16,847 nt of DNA from Candidatus Nitrosopelagicus sp. (GTDB lineage: Archaea > Thermoproteota > Nitrososphaeria > Nitrososphaerales > Nitrosopumilaceae). Location: contig JABHJJ010000056.1 of the NCBI GenBank assembly GCA_018691945.1, forward strand, positions 1 through 16,847, in the 5' to 3' direction. Positions within the stretch are counted from its first letter, which is position 1. Every line of letters starts with the position of its first letter. The position numbers and the translations under genes were made by a program. Positions 14,026-16,847 of this stretch are shown piece by piece. Below the pieces are notes generated by a model that was given only the letters and a program-made list of their open reading frames with translations, was not told the DNA's origin and did not search any database.

Positions 14026-15189
14026 ATGGAGTTAACATCTGAAGAGAATGCTGCGTTAAATGGAGAACATGGTGATACATTACAAACTGCATACAGAATA
14101 CTAGTTGCAACAGGCGAGGCAACTAATGCAGAAAAACTAATTCCTATAAAATGGGCACATCTTTCAGGTGTCAATTATAATACAATTGGTGATGCTGGCG
14201 AACAATTTCTTAGAGAATTAAGTAAAGATGCTCGTGTTAAAGTAAAAGCAACTGTTAATCCTATGGGAATTGATTTTGATCACATTTCTGAATTTAATCA
14301 CATAGACGATGAATTTATCAAAAAACAGGCAAGTATTCGTGATTCTTACATTAGGATGGGTGTGGAACCAACCTTTTCTTGCACTCCATACGACATATTT
14401 GATCTACCCGAAAAAAATACCCAAGTTTCATTTGCTGAAAGTAATGCTGCCATCTTCGCAAACTCACTTGGTGGATTAAAGACAAACAAAGAAAGTGCAT
14501 TTAGTGCACTTGCAAGCGCAATTACTGGTAAATCTCCTTACTCTGATCTACGAAAAGATGACATTACAACACCAATGACAATTCGAATGAAGATGGATAA
14601 TCCAAATGAACTAGACTTTGGCATGCTTGGATTCTTTGCAGGAAAAGTTGGTGATACATCTGTTAACATCTCTGGTGTATCGCAACCAAACAGGCGTAGT
14701 TGTAAAGCCTTGTGTGGTGGAATGGGAACTTCAGGTACGTGCGCAAAATTCCAATTTATAGATTCTGAAGATGAAAAATCTGAAAAGGTCGATTTTGGAA
14801 AAGAAGAGATGAACGAAGTCTTTGATGAACTAAATACTGCTGAAAAAGGTGACATAATCACTCTTGGAAGTCCTCAATTAGGATTGGAAGAGTTATCTGA
14901 TTTATCAAAGATGCTAAAGGGTAAATCATTTGAAAAACGTTGTTTAATTTTTTGTTCAAGAGCTGTACAAGAACAAGCACGTACTCTTGATTACATTAAT
15001 GAAATTGAAAGAGCCGGAGGAGAAATTCTATCTGATTGTTGTACGTGTCTTACTCCATTAATTGATACTAATGAGACTGATGCTGTCACCACCAACTCCA
15101 TCAAAGGTGCATACTATCTGAATAACTCAACAGGTGTTAATGTAAATCTAAAACCTCTCACTAAAATTATTGAAGATGAAACAAAATGA
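14026..15189 (+). CDS. Phosphomevalonate dehydratase large subunit (aconitase X)
   Basis: Catalytic subunit of the aconitase-X family (formerly DUF521). In archaea, with the small subunit, it dehydrates (R)-5-phosphomevalonate to trans-anhydromevalonate 5-phosphate in the archaeal mevalonate pathway. The 387-residue protein begins with the family's ELTSEENAALNGEHG. It has the cysteine-bearing segments TFSCTPY (Cys119), RRSCKALCGGMGTSGTC (Cys226, 230, 239) and SDCCTC (Cys338, 339, 341), some of which should bind the Fe-S cluster; I do not assign individual ligands. It overlaps the small-subunit gene as ATGA, the usual arrangement. The substrate is inferred from archaeal context; bacterial relatives act on hydroxyproline derivatives. 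ATG 14026 is chosen by TATA spacing, with 14020 as an alternative. Confidence 0.9.
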   Translation: MELTSEENAALNGEHGDTLQTAYRILVATGEATNAEKLIPIKWAHLSGVNYNTIGDAGEQFLRELSKDARVKVKATVNPMGIDFDHISEFNHIDDEFIKKQASIRDSYIRMGVEPTFSCTPYDIFDLPEKNTQVSFAESNAAIFANSLGGLKTNKESAFSALASAITGKSPYSDLRKDDITTPMTIRMKMDNPNELDFGMLGFFAGKVGDTSVNISGVSQPNRRSCKALCGGMGTSGTCAKFQFIDSEDEKSEKVDFGKEEMNEVFDELNTAEKGDIITLGSPQLGLEELSDLSKMLKGKSFEKRCLIFCSRAVQEQARTLDYINEIERAGGEILSDCCTCLTPLIDTNETDAVTTNSIKGAYYLNNSTGVNVNLKPLTKIIEDETK

Positions 15190-15569
15190 GTAAAATAATT
15201 GTTCAAGGAGTTGCACAAGGAACTGTTCTAAAAACTACTAGCCCAATTAATTTTCTTGGTGCAGTTGATAAAAAAACAGGCGTAATCCACGACAAAAAAT
15301 ATGATATATTTGAAAAATCAGTTAAAGACACAGTACTAGTATTCCCTCATGGAATTGGAAGTAGTGTTGGTGCATACACTATTTACTCGTTAAAATCTAA
15401 TCAATCAGCACCTGTTGCAATGATTTGTCAAAAAGCAGATCTCACTGTTGCATCTGGCTGTGCACTTGCAAATATACCAATGATTGTAGTATCAAATGAA
15501 GAATTTAATTCTATACAAGATGGTAATCAGATTACTATTGATACAAAATCTGAAAAAATTTTCAACTAA
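15186..15569 (+). CDS. Phosphomevalonate dehydratase small subunit (aconitase X swivel)
   Basis: The 127-residue partner of the preceding gene (formerly DUF126), a swivelling beta domain that closes over the active site. Family features are the opening VQGVAQGTVLKTTSPINFLGAVD, the FPHGIGSSVGAY loop (conserved Ser-rich glycine turn), and the CALANIPMIV end. The ATG overlaps the large-subunit stop, so equimolar coupled translation is expected. Its TAA stop lies within a 4-bp overlap with the convergent Rqc2-like gene. Together the two subunits provide the committed step towards isopentenyl phosphate; the decarboxylase and kinase that follow in the pathway are not in the window. Confidence 0.9.
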   Translation: MSKIIVQGVAQGTVLKTTSPINFLGAVDKKTGVIHDKKYDIFEKSVKDTVLVFPHGIGSSVGAYTIYSLKSNQSAPVAMICQKADLTVASGCALANIPMIVVSNEEFNSIQDGNQITIDTKSEKIFN

Positions 15570-16847
15570 CCCATTTCTGTAACTTTACTTGAACCCGTTG
15601 GTAATACTCTAACATAATCATCAATTAGAAATATTTTTTTAAATCCCTCATCTGTTTTATCAAATTCTGCTCTAATCTTTTTTGCAACATCAGACATTGT
15701 TGAACCACCTGGTTCAATTACTGCATAACACAAACATTTTTTCTTAATTGGTTCTGGCGGGCCACAAACCATCAAATAATTTTCATCTTCTTTAAAAATT
15801 CCAACTGCAAGTTTTAGTGATGAAACTTTGATGAAATTTCTTGTACCATTAATCATAAATGATCCTTTAGCCATTGACTGTCCTGCTGGTGCACCTTTTT
15901 TCACCTGATCGGGGTTGACCCAGAAACTACTCATTCCATATGCAGATATTTGCCATGCACGACTAAAGCAAACTGTAGCATGTGCAACTTCTTCCAAACT
16001 TAGTGGCAGTAATTCTTCATCTTCTGCTTTCAGCAAAAAAAACGGTGAACCATGAACTTCTGCATGAAAGACCTTATCATTATTCTCTAGATATTTTCTA
16101 ATTATTGCACTATTTGATGAGCTGTCTCTTCCTCCAACTGCTAAAATCCCATCTGATGTGAAAAACCACCGATATCTCTCATACCAGCTTTTCTTTCTTA
16201 CTTCTTTGAATCCAACCGAACCCTTTGCAATTTCTCCTTTTTCAATTGTTTTTTCTAATTTTTCTTCTGTCTTCTTCATTAATTTCTCAATTGATTTTAC
16301 TGCGCCTTTCTGTTTCTTTGACTCATCAAATAATTTTGAAGCAATTGTTGGAAGAGATGAATCAGGATCTATCCGAATCTTTGATTCATTAATCTTCATG
16401 TAAGGAATCCCTTTCTCACTAATTATTTCTGCATTTTTTTCTTTTAGTAAAATGGTAATGCTTTCGTCTCTAACATTATGCTGACCTTGTGATGTCATTG
16501 TAAAAAGTAAATTTGCAATTTCTGATATTGTTTTGGATTTTTCTATTACTACATTGATTGCATTTTTCTGTTCAGTTAATGTTTTTTCTAGAGATTCTAT
16601 TTTTTTATCAGCTGGACTACTGAATAATGATTTACCCTTTTCTAAAATTTCTTCAGTAAATACAGTATCTAATCCTTCATTGAAACTATTTACTTTCTTT
16701 GCATTCAAATTATCATCTGAAAACCTTATTGGATATGCATCATGTACATCATCTTCAATTATTACAGATGGATCATGTGGACCTAGTGTTACTTTAGAAA
16801 TAGTTGATGTGATAATCTCAAACAATGCATCAAACTCCTGTTCTGTA
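15566..16847 (-). CDS. Rqc2/NEMF-type NFACT protein, C-terminal part (5' partial)
   Basis: The frame runs off the right edge; the codons beyond the first TTG continue coding (TEQEFDA), so the N-terminal NFACT-N part is outside. Visible in order are the end of the N-terminal region, charged coiled-coil segments (SLEKTLTEQKNAINVVIEKSK and a Lys/Glu-rich helix around 16220-16330), and the NFACT-R domain. The signature of that domain is WYERYRWFFTSDG...VGGRDSSSN...IRKYL followed by HAEVHGSPFFLLK. The C-terminal end closes with DDYVRVLPTGSSKVTEMG. Family members (RqcH, Rqc2, NEMF) bind obstructed large ribosomal subunits with peptidyl-tRNA and add C-terminal tails to stalled nascent chains. The tailing activity cannot be judged because the N-terminal catalytic residues are not in view. 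It converges with the PMDh operon. Confidence 0.9.
   Translation of the reverse strand, partial: TEQEFDALFEIITSTISKVTLGPHDPSVIIEDDVHDAYPIRFSDDNLNAKKVNSFNEGLDTVFTEEILEKGKSLFSSPADKKIESLEKTLTEQKNAINVVIEKSKTISEIANLLFTMTSQGQHNVRDESITILLKEKNAEIISEKGIPYMKINESKIRIDPDSSLPTIASKLFDESKKQKGAVKSIEKLMKKTEEKLEKTIEKGEIAKGSVGFKEVRKKSWYERYRWFFTSDGILAVGGRDSSSNSAIIRKYLENNDKVFHAEVHGSPFFLLKAEDEELLPLSLEEVAHATVCFSRAWQISAYGMSSFWVNPDQVKKGAPAGQSMAKGSFMINGTRNFIKVSSLKLAVGIFKEDENYLMVCGPPEPIKKKCLCYAVIEPGGSTMSDVAKKIRAEFDKTDEGFKKIFLIDDYVRVLPTGSSKVTEMG

Noticed and set aside
1..16847. Mobile element, CRISPR array, defence island or prophage
   Set aside because: No transposase, integrase, direct-repeat array, terminal inverted repeats or defence domains were seen; the content is core metabolism.

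Overview
The window looks like a piece of chromosome from a low-GC ammonia-oxidising thaumarchaeote (Nitrososphaerota, Nitrosopumilus-like). This is inferred from gene content and signals, not from a search. Archaeal markers are the two-subunit aconitase-X/phosphomevalonate dehydratase of the archaeal mevalonate route, an Rqc2/NEMF-type protein, a GPN-loop GTPase, archaeal-type ATP sulfurylase with a C-terminal zinc site, and an AglD/UPF0104-like membrane protein. Nearly every transcription unit has an A/T-rich TATA-like box about 24-28 nt before its start codon, which fits leaderless archaeal mRNAs. Shine-Dalgarno motifs are largely absent.

Layout. 1-1996 (+): a membrane-anchored winged-helix protein (5' end outside the window) overlapping a secreted coiled-coil protein. 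2029-3179 (+): a two-helix membrane peptide, GTP cyclohydrolase I, and a small membrane protein with two loop cysteines. 3182-5537 (-): a tight operon gpn GTPase > thrB > queC. 5596-7416 (+): a flippase-like membrane protein and a short-chain dehydrogenase. 7413-8136 (-): a two-gene unit of a zinc-ribbon protein and a small unknown. 8188-8266 (-): an unannotated GC-rich structured RNA candidate. 8288-10666 (-): a glycosyltransferase and a ThiI-like THUMP protein with an eroded PP-loop. 10763-12635 (+): APS/PAPS reductase and ATP sulfurylase. 12666-13337 (+): a secreted, C-terminally anchored unknown. 13321-13974 (-): endonuclease III. 14026-15569 (+): phosphomevalonate dehydratase large and small subunits. 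15566-16847 (-): the C-terminal part of an Rqc2/NEMF (NFACT) protein.

How the genes fit together. The content is mostly core metabolism: sulfate assimilation (Sat makes APS, which the CysH-type enzyme reduces), isoprenoid precursors (PMDh), threonine (ThrB), and deazaguanine/pterin chemistry (FolE makes dihydroneopterin triphosphate, an entry to preQ0; QueC makes preQ0 for archaeosine). Translation quality control (Rqc2-like) and base-excision repair (Nth) are also present. There are no insertion sequences, integrases, CRISPR arrays, tRNAs or rRNAs that I can support, and no gene-free stretch reaches 300 bases. Convergent genes abut or overlap at their stops and divergent genes share short promoter regions, so the genome is very compact.

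Most worth a second look: the structured RNA candidate at 8188-8266, the pseudo-enzyme ThiI paralogue, the GPN GTPase whose signature reads GSN, the membrane-bound regulator paired with a secreted coiled-coil protein, and the single TATA box shared by nth and the PMDh operon.
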